Below are positions 36,648-46,332 of a stretch of 64,000 nt of DNA, one piece after another. The notes below the pieces were generated by a model. It was not told the DNA's origin and did not search any database. It worked only from the letters and a program-made list of their open reading frames with translations. The position numbers were made by a program, and so were the translations under genes. Origin of the DNA: Pseudoalteromonas xiamenensis (GTDB lineage: Bacteria > Pseudomonadota > Gammaproteobacteria > Enterobacterales > Alteromonadaceae); the NCBI RefSeq assembly GCF_030994125.1, contig NZ_CP099917.1, positions 2,012,501 to 2,076,500 of the forward strand, given 5' to 3'. How positions within the stretch are numbered: the first letter of the stretch is position 1; every line of letters begins with the position of its first letter.

Positions 36648-38584
36648 TGTATGAGCCCCTCTATAACATCTGGCGTAACCAATTTAATCTGAGTGTCTGT
36701 CGTGATAGAAATGCCAGCCAGTCGCTCTAGCTCCACCGTCATCCCCTTAACAACAGCGGCATTGGTGTCGAAGTGGGTATTAAGGTGCTCAATCGCGCCA
36801 TGCAACGCACTCTGGTAAACGGCTGTTTGCTGCTTCATAAGTGCGGTTTGCGCTTGCGTTAAATAAGCCTCAAACGCGGCCCGCAACAACCTTTGCTCAC
36901 TGGCTGATAAAAGCGGCTCTGCGGTAATAGTTTCACGTTTGCGAATACGAATGAAATCCTCAGCAAATTTGTCCCATGAACGTTTCAAGTTTGCTTGCCA
37001 ATCGTTCACATCTTCACTCAATACTACTTGTTCAACGGCATTTTCTTCCGGCAGTTTAAGCGTGAGTAGGGGTAATTCAGACGCTTGTTGCACTAACCCC
37101 ATTAAGGTCACATAAGCAGTTTCGAGTGGCGGATTTTCTTGACCCCGGATAGTCACTAAATCTTGTGCTATCGCTGCCGAAATAACATGAGGTTCGGCAA
37201 AGTGAACCGCTAATTTATCTAAACGTGAAAGGAGTATTTCACTGGTTTGCCAATCGTGTTCCACAACTGCTTTAAAACGTAATAGATGGACCAAGTAAGC
37301 CGCTTCGCTTTTCGCGAATTGTTGTTGAGGCAGTGAGGCCACTTCTTTGACTTGTGCTAATGTGTCGCTCATCAACGATTGTTGAGCGCTCAACGTGCGA
37401 CTCAACTGTTCATCAAAACCTGAGATTGCTTGGTTTAATTTGGCCAACTGCGCTTTTTGCGTTACAACCTGCTGTTGTAAAACGGCATTTTCCTGCTGCA
37501 ATGCAGTAGCACGTTCATTCATCGCACTCAATTGTTGCTCACCATACCAAACTGCTGCAGCTCCAGCGCCGCCTAACATCATCGCGAGCGTTAATGCCAG
37601 AATACCAACTTTGCTTACTGGAATGCGTGTTTTCGCTCCCATTGCCGCTGAAGACGTTGTGTGTTGAGGTTGTTCGCTCATAGTGGATTCCTGAGTGTGA
37701 TCCGGCTCAATGTGAACCGAGGTAAATTCCTTTGCTGTCTGCGTTGCTTTCTGGATTGGTGACAACGTACTCGCAGATGAGGTGTCTGGAGGAAGCCGCT
37801 CTGACTCCGTTTGCTCCAGTGCGCTAGTCAACTCTTGCTGTATAGCAAGCGCTTGGCGAGCAGACAAAATGGCTTTAAAAACGACTTCGTCTTGTGCACC
37901 ATCCGTTACGATTACATCCCCTTGCACACGGTAGGTTTCCTGAAGGTGTAGCGCAATACGCTGACTTACAACAAAAAACGTACAACCTTTCAACCAGCTA
38001 AGTGCGTCTTCTTGGGTACTGTTGAAAATCGCATCCGCGGCAGCATTACTGGTGATCACTATACCGTCTATTTCGCTGCGCTTCCAGAGGTCCAACCACT
38101 CATCGGATTGAAGTTCGGCCGGTTTGCGCTCATAGACGGCAAGCTGATTAAGTAACGCACCTCGTGATTTGAGCGATTTAGCAAGGTCAGGCCGTCCACC
38201 TTGACCTTTAACGATCACAATTTGCTTCCCTGAAACGTCCGCTAGCACATTTAGTGCGAGCATCCCTTCGGTATCCTGTTGTTTTGGCACGAGCGCTTGC
38301 ACGCCAAACGTGGTTTTAAGCACGCTTGCTGTACTGGTCCCAACCGCAACATATTGGGTGGACGCTGGCAGTGTGTCGCGCAATGTTGCCAACCCTTTTA
38401 CTGCATCTTGAGAGATGAAAATAACAACGTCCGCTTCATCAATGACGGCTAATTGAGCTGGCGCTACATCAAGATAATCCAGTGCCAAGACGGGGGTATG
38501 GCTCACTTTAAATCCTGCTGCTTCCAAATTGAGAAACAGTTCGTTGCCTTTGTCAATTGGCCGAGTGATGAGCAGATGCTTCAT
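36644..38584 (-). CDS. hemDX: Fused uroporphyrinogen-III synthase / HemX
   Basis: One frame of 646 residues joins two proteins that are separate in E. coli. Residues 1-245 are uroporphyrinogen-III synthase (MKHLLITRPIDKGNEL, VPKQQDTEGMLAL, IDGIVITSNAAADAI), which cyclises hydroxymethylbilane. A Ser/Thr/Glu-rich linker (250-300) follows. Residues 302-646 are HemX: a transmembrane helix (about 327-347), a coiled coil (LQQENAVLQQQVVTQKAQL) and the HemX body. Inside the frame an ATG at 37681 (MSEQPQ) has AGGA seven bases upstream, so separate HemX could also be made. It sits 6 bases after hemC and overlaps hemY by 4. Confidence 0.9.
   Translation of the reverse strand: MKHLLITRPIDKGNELFLNLEAAGFKVSHTPVLALDYLDVAPAQLAVIDEADVVIFISQDAVKGLATLRDTLPASTQYVAVGTSTASVLKTTFGVQALVPKQQDTEGMLALNVLADVSGKQIVIVKGQGGRPDLAKSLKSRGALLNQLAVYERKPAELQSDEWLDLWKRSEIDGIVITSNAAADAIFNSTQEDALSWLKGCTFFVVSQRIALHLQETYRVQGDVIVTDGAQDEVVFKAILSARQALAIQQELTSALEQTESERLPPDTSSASTLSPIQKATQTAKEFTSVHIEPDHTQESTMSEQPQHTTSSAAMGAKTRIPVSKVGILALTLAMMLGGAGAAAVWYGEQQLSAMNERATALQQENAVLQQQVVTQKAQLAKLNQAISGFDEQLSRTLSAQQSLMSDTLAQVKEVASLPQQQFAKSEAAYLVHLLRFKAVVEHDWQTSEILLSRLDKLAVHFAEPHVISAAIAQDLVTIRGQENPPLETAYVTLMGLVQQASELPLLTLKLPEENAVEQVVLSEDVNDWQANLKRSWDKFAEDFIRIRKRETITAEPLLSASEQRLLRAAFEAYLTQAQTALMKQQTAVYQSALHGAIEHLNTHFDTNAAVVKGMTVELERLAGISITTDTQIKLVTPDVIEGLIQ
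37681..37692 (-). promoter_or_regulatory. Internal ribosome site and start codon for separate HemX
   Basis: AGGA at 37689-37692 with a 7-base spacer to ATG at 37679-37681, in frame in the linker of hemD-hemX. Starting here would give a 345-residue HemX. Confidence 0.55.
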
Positions 38585-38590
38585 AATGCG

Positions 38591-39526
38591 TTATTTTCCG
38601 TAGACGTCTGCAAGTATTTTATCTGCTCCCATCCCAAGCAGAGTTTCAGCAAGTTGTACGCCTAATGATTCTGCGTCGCTCTGTGCCCCTGTGATTTGAG
38701 CGGTCAGCATTTGGCTACCATCTACCGCACCAACCAAACCACGTAGCCACACTTGATCCTTTTCAAGCAAGGCATAAGCCCCTATTGGTACCTGACAGCC
38801 CCCTTCAAGACGACGATTCATCGCACGTTCTGCATTCACTCGAACGCGAGTTTCCGTATGCTCTAGTGGTGCGAGTAGCGCTTTTGTGCGCTCATCGTCG
38901 ATTCGACATTCGATACCCACCGCACCCTGTCCATTTGCCGGTAATGACACTTCGGGTTCAATAAAAGCACGAATGCGTTCTGGCATTTCCAATCGGATTA
39001 GACCCGCCGCGGCTAAAATAATGGCGTCATATTCACCGGCATCCAATTTTGCCAAACGCGTGTTCACATTGCCGCGCAGGTCACGGATGTCTAAATCTGG
39101 ACGAAGCGCACGAATTTGACATTGGCGGCGCAAACTTGACGTGCCCACAACCGCTCCTTGTGGCAGCTCAGCAAGTGCACTATAGGTATTTGATACAAAC
39201 GCATCACGCGGATCTTCACGCTCACAAATGGTGTGTAATGCTAAGCCTTCAGGGAATTCGACAGGTACGTCTTTCATTGAATGTACCGCGATATCGGCAC
39301 GGCCATCCAACATAGCTTGTTCTAATTCTTTAACAAACAGACCTTTACCACCTATTTTTGCCAGTGGCGTATCGAGAATCACATCACCTTGAGTGGTCAT
39401 CGGTACAAGCTCAACGACAAGTCCAGGGTGGAACTTTTCTAATTGTGCTTTTACAAACTCAGCTTGCCACAGTGCCAAAGCACTTTTGCGAGTTGCAATA
39501 CGAAGTGGTGCGTTATGTTCAGTCAT
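38591..39526 (-). CDS. hemC: Porphobilinogen deaminase (hydroxymethylbilane synthase)
   Basis: Joins four porphobilinogen units into hydroxymethylbilane using a dipyrromethane cofactor. It has 311 residues (E. coli 313). The N-terminal [19 protein letters not shown], the catalytic loop [17 protein letters not shown] and the cofactor-binding Cys in [11 protein letters not shown] are all present. AAGG lies just before the ATG. It is followed by hemD-hemX after 6 bases and preceded by the DUF2914 gene after 29 bases, giving the order in which the product passes directly to the HemD part. Confidence 0.96.
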   Translation of the reverse strand: MTEHNAPLRIATRKSALALWQAEFVKAQLEKFHPGLVVELVPMTTQGDVILDTPLAKIGGKGLFVKELEQAMLDGRADIAVHSMKDVPVEFPEGLALHTICEREDPRDAFVSNTYSALAELPQGAVVGTSSLRRQCQIRALRPDLDIRDLRGNVNTRLAKLDAGEYDAIILAAAGLIRLEMPERIRAFIEPEVSLPANGQGAVGIECRIDDERTKALLAPLEHTETRVRVNAERAMNRRLEGGCQVPIGAYALLEKDQVWLRGLVGAVDGSQMLTAQITGAQSDAESLGVQLAETLLGMGADKILADVYGK

Positions 39527-39555
39527 GCTTTACCTTTAATCTTCAAATACCGCTA

Positions 39556-40440
39556 TTAAGGTTGTGCGGCATGGATACGAAATTGTTTCTGTGCGATTAA
39601 TTCGCCCGTTTCTTTGACGACATCAACCCGCCAGTCGCCTAATTGTTCTGGCAACACGTGTTTCAGTGAATAAGTACGAAAACGCGCTGCGGAAATAGAC
39701 AATGGAATGTCCGCCATAATCACATCTTGAAAATACCAAACGTGGTGAATGGTTGTGCCTTGCAGCGCTTTCACTTCTGTAAAAAAATAGAGTTTGTCTG
39801 AAAACTGGCTGTTCGATACGTCCGTTTTAAGGACATCCACGGGTTCACGGTCAATAACACCGGTGGTAAGCACTGCACGTGACACCTTAGACGTGTCAAT
39901 TTGCGCGCCTACAGCTAACGTGGCCACTGTCGCATCCGAAGAAAACTGTGCCGGATCGTTCACGTCAGTTGGCGAATCGGCTGATTCAATTTGGTTCGAC
40001 GGTGTTTCATTACCATTGTCTATTGATACCAGAGAGGGTGCGGCAGGTTCTTCCCCTAATTCGTCTTGCAATACGTCGCTGGGTTCGCTCGTCGATGTAT
40101 CTTCATCAAACACCGCTTTGTCGATGGTAACCACTTCCGTATTCGCCGTGTCATCTTCATCCGCTACGCTTACATTATCCAATTCGGCATCTTGTTCCAA
40201 GCTGTCCGACGCTTGCGCCAAATCCAATGCGGAATGTTGTGTTTCCACCCTGTTTTCCGGTGTTAATTCATCGGCATTAACCGATAGCAACAGCGCGTAA
40301 CCACCGGCACCGATGAGCAATCCAAATGACAACAAAGCGGCCCAAATACGTCGCCAATGCCACTCATAACTCACCGCTTCAACAGGTGGTTGGCTGACGG
40401 CGACGTTTGTTTTTGTCCGAATGACCAACTTTTGTGTCAT
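39556..40440 (-). CDS. DUF2914 membrane-anchored protein
   Basis: Protein of 294 residues. A basic cytoplasmic start is followed by one transmembrane helix (about 32-52), a long acidic, Asp/Glu/Ser/Thr-rich segment (about 55-205) and a C-terminal DUF2914 domain (about 215-292; LYFFTEVKALQGTTIHHVWY, then FRTYSLKHVLPEQLGDWRVDV). The topology suggests a periplasmic domain on a flexible stalk. DUF2914 has no assigned function that I know. It lies between the esterase gene and hemC on the same strand, so it may travel with the heme operon without acting in heme synthesis. Confidence 0.84.
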   Translation of the reverse strand: MTQKLVIRTKTNVAVSQPPVEAVSYEWHWRRIWAALLSFGLLIGAGGYALLLSVNADELTPENRVETQHSALDLAQASDSLEQDAELDNVSVADEDDTANTEVVTIDKAVFDEDTSTSEPSDVLQDELGEEPAAPSLVSIDNGNETPSNQIESADSPTDVNDPAQFSSDATVATLAVGAQIDTSKVSRAVLTTGVIDREPVDVLKTDVSNSQFSDKLYFFTEVKALQGTTIHHVWYFQDVIMADIPLSISAARFRTYSLKHVLPEQLGDWRVDVVKETGELIAQKQFRIHAAQP

Positions 40441-40455
40441 GCTGGTTTCCTCTAA

Positions 40456-41109
40456 TTAGCCTAGGGTTGCGATGAGCCAGTTACGGATATCAGCGAGTTC
40501 ATCGTAACAAACTTCATGCGCCATCGCATAGGTTGTCCACGACGGTGCGTAACCGCTTGTGATCAATGTGTCACGTGCTAACTCACCGGCAAATAATGGC
40601 ACAACATTGTCTTTTTGACCGTGGGCCATAAAAATATTCAGCGACGCTTGCTGCTTTTCTTCATTCAGTTTGACAGGTACACACATGTAGGTCGACAGTG
40701 CCATCACCCCTGCCAAGGCATAAGGTAAACGGGGGGCGAGATGGAGTGTCACAACACCACCTTGCGAAAAGCCCGCTAAGACGATGCGATCCGGCGCAAT
40801 ACCTGATGCAATTTCTTGCTCAATTAACACTTGAACTTGTTCTGCTGATTCTCGCACACCTTGTTCATCGGCTCTTTTATCTAGATCAAGAGACTTAATG
40901 TCATACCAAGACGCCATGCGCATACCACCATTAATGGTCATCGGTCTTTCTGGCGCATGGGGAAAAATAAACCGAACTCCGAGCGACTCGGGAAGTTGCA
41001 ATGCGTTTGCAACGGGTAAAAAACCATGACCAGAATCACCGAGGCCATGCAGCCAAATCACCGTAGCACGATGCTCGCCTTTCGCAGACGCTTCGACAAA
41101 TGGCAGCAT
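40456..41109 (-). CDS. Phospholipase/carboxylesterase-family alpha/beta hydrolase
   Basis: Serine hydrolase of 217 residues, close to bacterial carboxylesterase II and acyl-protein thioesterase. The oxyanion region VIWLHGLGDSGHGF, nucleophile GFSQGG, Asp in MAHGQKDNVVP and His in MAHEVC complete the triad. No signal peptide, so cytoplasmic. Its ATG follows the cyaY stop with no gap, so translation is probably coupled. The natural ester substrate is unknown. Confidence 0.9.
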   Translation of the reverse strand: MLPFVEASAKGEHRATVIWLHGLGDSGHGFLPVANALQLPESLGVRFIFPHAPERPMTINGGMRMASWYDIKSLDLDKRADEQGVRESAEQVQVLIEQEIASGIAPDRIVLAGFSQGGVVTLHLAPRLPYALAGVMALSTYMCVPVKLNEEKQQASLNIFMAHGQKDNVVPLFAGELARDTLITSGYAPSWTTYAMAHEVCYDELADIRNWLIATLG

Positions 41110-41430
41110 TTAGTTCGCAGTCCAGACAATAGCATCACCCGCTTGACGAGTCGCCGCGTCTGAAATGAACTGCCAGAACTCAGCACCAGAGCGGTTGTCA
41201 ATCCACGTGTCACCGTGTAATTCAAAATGATGACCATTAAATTTTGTGGCAACCCACACTTGGTGTAAAGGAGGTTGTTTGTTGATCACAATTTTACTTT
41301 TGTCTGGGAAAATAACTTCGAGCAGGCCACTGTTTGTTTCATAATCCAGATCCACTTCACAGTCTTCAATTTGCTCTTCAAGCGCGAGTAGCATTGCATC
41401 AACCAATTCATGGTATTCGTGGTCAGTCAT
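41110..41430 (-). CDS. cyaY: Frataxin homologue CyaY
   Basis: Iron-binding regulator of iron-sulfur cluster assembly, 106 residues (E. coli 106). The acidic helix 1 ([14 protein letters not shown]) and the conserved sheet core ([31 protein letters not shown]) with D.W near the end ([10 protein letters not shown]) are typical. It is divergent from lptM-lysA, the usual gammaproteobacterial arrangement, and heads the esterase-DUF2914-hem cluster. Confidence 0.95.
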   Translation of the reverse strand: MTDHEYHELVDAMLLALEEQIEDCEVDLDYETNSGLLEVIFPDKSKIVINKQPPLHQVWVATKFNGHHFELHGDTWIDNRSGAEFWQFISDAATRQAGDAIVWTAN

Positions 41431-41555
41431 GATAGCGTTCCTTTGGGCTTTGGATTTTTACCAGTTTAACAGGAATAAAATTCACCTGTGAATAGCTGCT
41501 TTTTTCAGTAATTCTGTTACCCTGCGATTATAAGGGCATAGACTTTATTTATCTA

Positions 41556-41726
41556 ATGAAAGCGAAGAAACTCACTGTATTTTGGGCTGCTATTTTGGCC
41601 GTTGGCACTCTTGTACTCACCGGCTGTGGTCAAAGCGGTGCTTTGTATTTACCAGAAAAAGCACCAACCACCAATGCTGAACCCTCAGCACCTTCCTCTG
41701 AACAGTCAAAGCAGAAGGACCGTTAA
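41556..41726 (+). CDS. lptM: Small outer-membrane lipoprotein LptM (YifL)
   Basis: Lipoprotein of 56 residues: a basic start MKAKK, a hydrophobic stretch, the lipobox LTGC with the lipidated Cys near residue 24, then GQSGALYLP, which is the LptM signature, and a short polar tail. In E. coli LptM helps the LptD translocon fold with correct disulfides. Its stop is followed directly by the lysA ATG with no spacer. It is between cyaY (divergent) and lysA, the conserved place for this gene. Confidence 0.92.
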   Translation: MKAKKLTVFWAAILAVGTLVLTGCGQSGALYLPEKAPTTNAEPSAPSSEQSKQKDR

Positions 41727-42977
41727 ATGGACTATTTTCACTATCAAAATGATTCGTTGTTTGCTGAGGAAGTCTCGGTCAGTGATCTGGCGGCTCACTA
41801 TGGCACCCCTTGCTACGTGTATTCACGTCGTACATTAGAAAGACACTACCACGCTTTCACTGATGCAGCTCAAGGCCACCCTCATTTGGTGTGTTATGCC
41901 GTCAAAGCCAATTCCAATATCGCCGTCCTAAATGTACTCGCTCGATTAGGTGCGGGCTTTGATATTGTGTCCAAAGGGGAGCTAACTCGGGTTTTGGCTG
42001 CCGGCGGTGATGCGAGCAAAGTCGTGTTTTCGGGCGTAGCAAAAACGGCTGATGAAATCGCGTTTGCACTTGAACAAGGCATCAAATGCTTCAACGTCGA
42101 ATCGCCAGCAGAACTTGAGCGTATTAGCCAAGTCGCGACCTCTCTAGGTCTCATTGCACCGATTTCCATTCGTGTAAACCCTGACATCGACGCCAAAACG
42201 CACCCTTACATTTCAACGGGTTTGAAAGAAAATAAGTTTGGGATAGACATCAAACAGGCTTTTAATGTCTATCAACTCGCTTACGCGTTACCGGGTTTGG
42301 ACGTTGTTGGCATTGATTTCCATATCGGCTCACAGCTAACCGAGATAGAACCCTTTTTGGCGGCAACAGACAAAGTGCTTGCGCTCATTGATACGCTTGC
42401 CACGGCCGGGATCACCTTAAAGCACATTGATATTGGTGGTGGCCTTGGCGTACCGTACAACCATGAAAAACCACCACACCCTAGCGCGTACGCAGCGGAA
42501 ATTAAAGCACGCCTAGAAAAGTACCCCCATCTTCAACTTATCTTTGAACCAGGACGAGCCATTGCCGCCAATTCGGGGATTTTGCTGACCAAAGTTGAAT
42601 TCATAAAACAAACCGCAGACAAATATTTCGCCATTGTGGATGCAGGCATGAACGACATGCTTCGTCCCGCACTATACAGTGCTTGGCAAGCGATTGTTCC
42701 CGCCGAAATCCGCCAAGATGTGGAAGAGCGAGAATATGACGTGGTTGGACCTGTATGCGAAACGGGCGATTTCATTGGCAAAAACAGACGTCTTGCGATT
42801 GCCGCCGGTGACTTACTAGTACAACGCAGTGCTGGCGCTTATGGGTTTAGCATGAGTTCAAACTATAACTCGCGTCCACGCGCGGCAGAAGTGATGGTCG
42901 ATGGTCAGAACCATTACTTAGTACGTGAGCGTGAAAAGATTGAATCTCTTTGGCAAGGTGAACATTTACTGCCTTAA
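41727..42977 (+). CDS. lysA: Diaminopimelate decarboxylase
   Basis: PLP enzyme that makes lysine from meso-diaminopimelate, the last step of the pathway. It has 416 residues (E. coli 420). The PLP lysine is in CYAVKANSN (about residue 57), with HIGSQ, DIGGGLGVPY, EPGRAIAANSG and the partner-subunit motif CETGDFIG. The ATG directly abuts the lptM stop; AAGGA lies within the lptM end. dapF, the preceding enzyme, follows on the same strand, so the two make the meso-DAP and lysine branch together. Confidence 0.96.
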   Translation: MDYFHYQNDSLFAEEVSVSDLAAHYGTPCYVYSRRTLERHYHAFTDAAQGHPHLVCYAVKANSNIAVLNVLARLGAGFDIVSKGELTRVLAAGGDASKVVFSGVAKTADEIAFALEQGIKCFNVESPAELERISQVATSLGLIAPISIRVNPDIDAKTHPYISTGLKENKFGIDIKQAFNVYQLAYALPGLDVVGIDFHIGSQLTEIEPFLAATDKVLALIDTLATAGITLKHIDIGGGLGVPYNHEKPPHPSAYAAEIKARLEKYPHLQLIFEPGRAIAANSGILLTKVEFIKQTADKYFAIVDAGMNDMLRPALYSAWQAIVPAEIRQDVEEREYDVVGPVCETGDFIGKNRRLAIAAGDLLVQRSAGAYGFSMSSNYNSRPRAAEVMVDGQNHYLVREREKIESLWQGEHLLP

Positions 42978-42983
42978 AAAAAC

Positions 42984-43020
42984 GGCTGCAGCATCGCACA
43001 GGTTATGGCATGCTGTAGCC
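42984..43020 (-). other. Hairpin between lysA and dapF, terminator-like on the minus strand
   Basis: GGCTGCAGCAT and ATGCTGTAGCC pair with one mismatch. Read on the minus strand it is followed by a run of T, so it would stop antisense transcription; on the plus strand no T run follows. Confidence 0.4.
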
Positions 43021-43045
43021 AGAAGTTGTGATTGTAACGGTTCCT

Positions 43046-43876
43046 ATGTTAATTAATTTTTCTAAAATGCATGGTTTGGGCAACGACTTTATGGTCGTCG
43101 ATAACGTCACCCAAAATGTATTTTTATCGCGTGACCAGATTAAGCGCTTGGCAGATCGCAATTTCGGGGTTGGGTTTGACCAACTGTTGCTTGTTGAACC
43201 TCCTTATTCACCTGAAATCGATTTTCATTACCGAATTTTCAATGCCGATGGTAATGAAGTTGAGCAATGCGGCAATGGAGCGCGTTGTTTTGCACGCTTT
43301 GTGCGAATGAAAGGCCTGACGAATAAACACAAAGTGTCGGTCTCCACAAAAGGTGGCAACATCACCCTATTTACCGAAAAAGATGGCCAAGTTACAGTTA
43401 ATATGGGGCATCCACAATTCGACCCACAGCACATTCCGATGAAAGCGGGCAAACGTGAGAACACCTATATTTTCAGGCTACCAGAGCAAACTGTTTTCCT
43501 CAGTTCGGTTTCAATGGGTAATCCACATGCGGTATTGATTGTGGATGACGTAGAAAACGCGCCTGTACACGAACTTGGCCCAACGCTTGAATTGCACGAA
43601 CGTTTTCCTGCCCGTGCAAACGTAGGTTTTATGCAAGTTATTAACGCAGAACACATTCGACTGCGTGTGTGGGAGCGCGGTGCGGGCGAGACACTTGCGT
43701 GCGGAACGGGGGCTTGCGCGGCTGCGGTAGTGGGCATGCTGCAAGGAAAATTAGAAAGCACTGTGCGTGTTGATTTACCTGGTGGCAGCTTACAGATCCG
43801 CTGGCTTGGTGAAGGGCATCCGGTAAAAATGACCGGTCCTGCGGAACACGTTTACGATGGACAAGTTGCGGTATGA
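43046..43876 (+). CDS. dapF: Diaminopimelate epimerase
   Basis: Cofactor-free racemase that converts LL- to meso-diaminopimelate for peptidoglycan and lysine. It has 276 residues (E. coli 274). Both catalytic cysteines are present, in QCGNGARC and [10 protein letters not shown], along with MHGLGNDF at the start and VSMGNPHAV. The frame opens at 43028, but ATG 43046 fits the family start. It overlaps the DUF484 gene by 4 bases, so it is coupled to it. Confidence 0.96.
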   Translation: MLINFSKMHGLGNDFMVVDNVTQNVFLSRDQIKRLADRNFGVGFDQLLLVEPPYSPEIDFHYRIFNADGNEVEQCGNGARCFARFVRMKGLTNKHKVSVSTKGGNITLFTEKDGQVTVNMGHPQFDPQHIPMKAGKRENTYIFRLPEQTVFLSSVSMGNPHAVLIVDDVENAPVHELGPTLELHERFPARANVGFMQVINAEHIRLRVWERGAGETLACGTGACAAAVVGMLQGKLESTVRVDLPGGSLQIRWLGEGHPVKMTGPAEHVYDGQVAV

Positions 43877-44517
43877 ATGAGCAGCCCTTAGATAAAAAAG
43901 TGGTCACCGAATTGCAAGAACATCAAGTGGCAGCTTATCTGAGCCGTCACCCTGACTTCTTTCGTCATCACCCCTATTTATTGCTCGAGCTCGAATTACA
44001 CAGCGATGCGACAGGACTGCCCAATTTAGCATTGCAGCAACAACGATTGCTACGCGAGCAAACAACGGAACTCAAGACGCAAATCGCTCAACTTATCCGT
44101 TATGCCAAAGACAATGAACGAGTCTTTAAGCTGTTTAGCGAATGTCAGCGTGCCTTGTGGCAATGCCAATCGTTTGCACAGCTCAGTCAACTCGTGCAAA
44201 CAAAGCTCTCTGAAGTGCCAACCATTTGCGGCTGTGAATTGCTCGAGTTTGAACTTCGTTTTACTGCCTTAGTCGCGAATCGCTTAAATCGCCGTGGCAA
44301 TTATTTAGGTCGATTAAGCAAAGATGAGCAATCGTTGTTTTTCAATAAAGGTGACGCACAGTCAGTAGCGCTTTATTTACTTGGTGATCTCAAAGCCCCT
44401 AAAGCCATTTTAGCGTTAGCCAGCACCGATCCTGATCATTTTGCGCCCGACAACGACAATTTACTCATTAACGAGTTTTTACGCTCTCTCGAACAGCGTC
44501 TAACTGAGCTTGCATGA
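43873..44517 (+). CDS. DUF484 family protein
   Basis: Protein of 214 residues matching DUF484 (E. coli YigA position). An N-terminal helical pair ([19 protein letters not shown]), a coiled-coil region ([23 protein letters not shown]) and a GAF-like C-terminal domain are visible. Function is unknown. It overlaps both dapF and xerC by 4 bases, so translation of the three is linked. The conserved link to dapF and xerC suggests a housekeeping role but does not define it. Confidence 0.9.
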   Translation: MNEQPLDKKVVTELQEHQVAAYLSRHPDFFRHHPYLLLELELHSDATGLPNLALQQQRLLREQTTELKTQIAQLIRYAKDNERVFKLFSECQRALWQCQSFAQLSQLVQTKLSEVPTICGCELLEFELRFTALVANRLNRRGNYLGRLSKDEQSLFFNKGDAQSVALYLLGDLKAPKAILALASTDPDHFAPDNDNLLINEFLRSLEQRLTELA

Positions 44518-45434
44518 ACCACACTGTCGAACTTACGGAACAATGGACTGCACCAATCGCCGCATTTATCCAATATGTTCAATACGAACGTCAGTACTCA
44601 AATCACACCCTCACACAATATCAACTCCAACTAAACCAAGCTGCAGCCTATTTTCATACGTTGTGCTCAGGGTGGCATAGCGTGACGCCGGAATTGGTGC
44701 GTCGATATAGCATGTCTTTGCGCGCGAAACAGCTAAATCCTCGTTCGATTAACGTCAAACTGAGTTGTATTCGCTCGTTGTATAAGTTTTTACAACGTCG
44801 CCAAGACGACATCAGTAACCCTGCTCAGGGTCTGAAGGGCCCAAAATTCCAAAAACCGTTACCAAAGAACTTAGACGTTGATCAAATGGCACAACTCCTC
44901 GAAATTCAAGAAGAGGACGAGTTAGCGCTTCGCGATAAAGCGATGATGGAGCTAATGTATTCTAGCGGTTTACGGATAAGCGAGTTGGTCAATGTGAATG
45001 TCCATGATATTCGTGATGGGGAAATTCGCGTTGTAGGTAAAGGCAGCAAAGAGCGTGTCGTACCTGTAGGCCGAAAAGCCCTTGAAGCAATTCAAGCTTG
45101 GATGCCGATTCGAGAGCATTTTATTCACCCTGGCGAGCTGGCACTGTTTGTCAGTAAACGAAAAACGCGTATTTCCGTTCGTCATGTTCGTGCCCGTATG
45201 AAAACTTGGGGGATCCGCCAAGGGATCAGTACCCCCATCCATCCACATAAACTTCGCCACTCTTTTGCAAGTCATGTCTTGGAATCAAGCGGAGATTTAC
45301 GGGCAGTTCAAGAAATGCTTGGCCACAGCAGTTTATCTGCGACCCAAGTGTATACACACGTTGATTTTCAGCACTTAGCCAAAGTGTATGACAAAGCCCA
45401 TCCGCGGGCGAAAAAACAAAAGAACGAGTCTTAA
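44514..45434 (+). CDS. xerC: Tyrosine recombinase XerC
   Basis: Resolves chromosome dimers at dif with XerD. It has 306 residues (E. coli 298). The SAM-like N-terminal domain (FIQYVQYERQYSNHTLTQYQ) is followed by the catalytic domain with Arg in SSGLRISELV, Lys in GKGSKER, HKLRHSFASH, the second His in LGHSSLSATQ and the nucleophile Tyr in VYTHVDF. The location after dapF and DUF484 identifies XerC rather than XerD or an integrase. FtsK is not in the window. Confidence 0.96.
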   Translation: MNHTVELTEQWTAPIAAFIQYVQYERQYSNHTLTQYQLQLNQAAAYFHTLCSGWHSVTPELVRRYSMSLRAKQLNPRSINVKLSCIRSLYKFLQRRQDDISNPAQGLKGPKFQKPLPKNLDVDQMAQLLEIQEEDELALRDKAMMELMYSSGLRISELVNVNVHDIRDGEIRVVGKGSKERVVPVGRKALEAIQAWMPIREHFIHPGELALFVSKRKTRISVRHVRARMKTWGIRQGISTPIHPHKLRHSFASHVLESSGDLRAVQEMLGHSSLSATQVYTHVDFQHLAKVYDKAHPRAKKQKNES

Positions 45435-45573
45435 ACAAGACTTTCTAGTTTGTGTATGCACAGCTTGAAGTTTCGACAGCGAAGCCTTAGGCTATGCTTA
45501 GCGTGCCGTTTATTTTCAATTTCTCTCTTGGAGTTCAGACCATTGAATTCTGATATTTTCTTTGGGTATTCTT

Positions 45574-46275
45574 ATGCGATTTAACCGCGCCATCGGCAAA
45601 ATACAAGCGCTCAGCTTTGACCTTGATGATACCTTGTACGACAACCGCCCTATTATCAAAGCAGCTATTCGGGCCATGCTCGATTACGTCGAACAGTTTC
45701 CTGAATGGCAGGAGCAAGGTGAACATTTTTGGCGTGACTGCCGCCGCGCGGCACTTGATAAAGATGACTCATTAGAAGGAGATGTCACCCGTTGGCGACA
45801 CGTCGCTTTACAGTACGCCTTCACCGAATTGGGGTTTCCCGAAGAAGATGCTGTACGCCATGCTACGGGGGCTTTCAATGCGTTTATGACTGCGCGCTGC
45901 AATATTACGGTAAGTGAAGATGTACTGATTTTACTTAACAAACTTCGCCAGAAATATCCTCTTGTTGCTATCACTAATGGTAACGTCGACGTCGAACAAT
46001 TTAATCTAAAAGGTTATTTCGATTTTGTTCTGCAAGCAGGTCGTGATGGAACAGCAAAACCTGCCAAAGCGATGTATTTAACGGCCTGTTCGCGTTTAAA
46101 TATCGAGCCAAATGAGTTATTGCATATTGGTGACAGTTTAGATAGTGACGTGCAAGGTGCGAGACAAGCCGGTTGTGCCAGCCTATGGTTAGAAAATCAA
46201 TTTGCTCCTTACTCCTTTAAAGGACTGGCAGATCTTGAAATTCAAGATATCCGTCAATTAGCCTTGTTCCTTTAA
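45574..46275 (+). CDS. HAD-family phosphatase (YigB-like)
   Basis: Haloacid dehalogenase-fold hydrolase of 233 residues. Motif I FDLDDTLYDN, motif II ITNGN, motif III Lys in AKPAKAMY and motif IV IGDSLDSDVQGA are intact. E. coli YigB, an FMN phosphatase that also forms 5-amino-6-ribitylaminouracil, lies in the same place after xerC, so riboflavin synthesis is the likely setting. ATG 45574 is chosen over TTG 45562. Confidence 0.88.
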   Translation: MRFNRAIGKIQALSFDLDDTLYDNRPIIKAAIRAMLDYVEQFPEWQEQGEHFWRDCRRAALDKDDSLEGDVTRWRHVALQYAFTELGFPEEDAVRHATGAFNAFMTARCNITVSEDVLILLNKLRQKYPLVAITNGNVDVEQFNLKGYFDFVLQAGRDGTAKPAKAMYLTACSRLNIEPNELLHIGDSLDSDVQGARQAGCASLWLENQFAPYSFKGLADLEIQDIRQLALFL

Positions 46276-46290
46276 CAAAGTGTAATCATC

Positions 46291-46323
46291 GTAACGGAAG
46301 AACCCATGCAGGGTTTCCGTTAC
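46291..46323. other. Strong hairpin between convergent genes
   Basis: GTAACGGA and TCCGTTAC enclose AACCC and GGGTT with a small bulge, giving about 13 bp. There is no T run on either strand, so it may protect 3' ends or help Rho-independent ending only weakly. Confidence 0.4.
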
Positions 46324-46332
46324 GCAATCCCA

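Noticed and set aside
39794..40300. 168-codon Ser/Thr-rich frame opposite the DUF2914 gene
   Set aside because: It is the shadow of the acidic low-complexity linker; the composition is explained by the other strand.
44514..45434. Phage integrase with a nearby attachment site
   Set aside because: It is XerC by length, motifs and its dapF-DUF484 neighbourhood.
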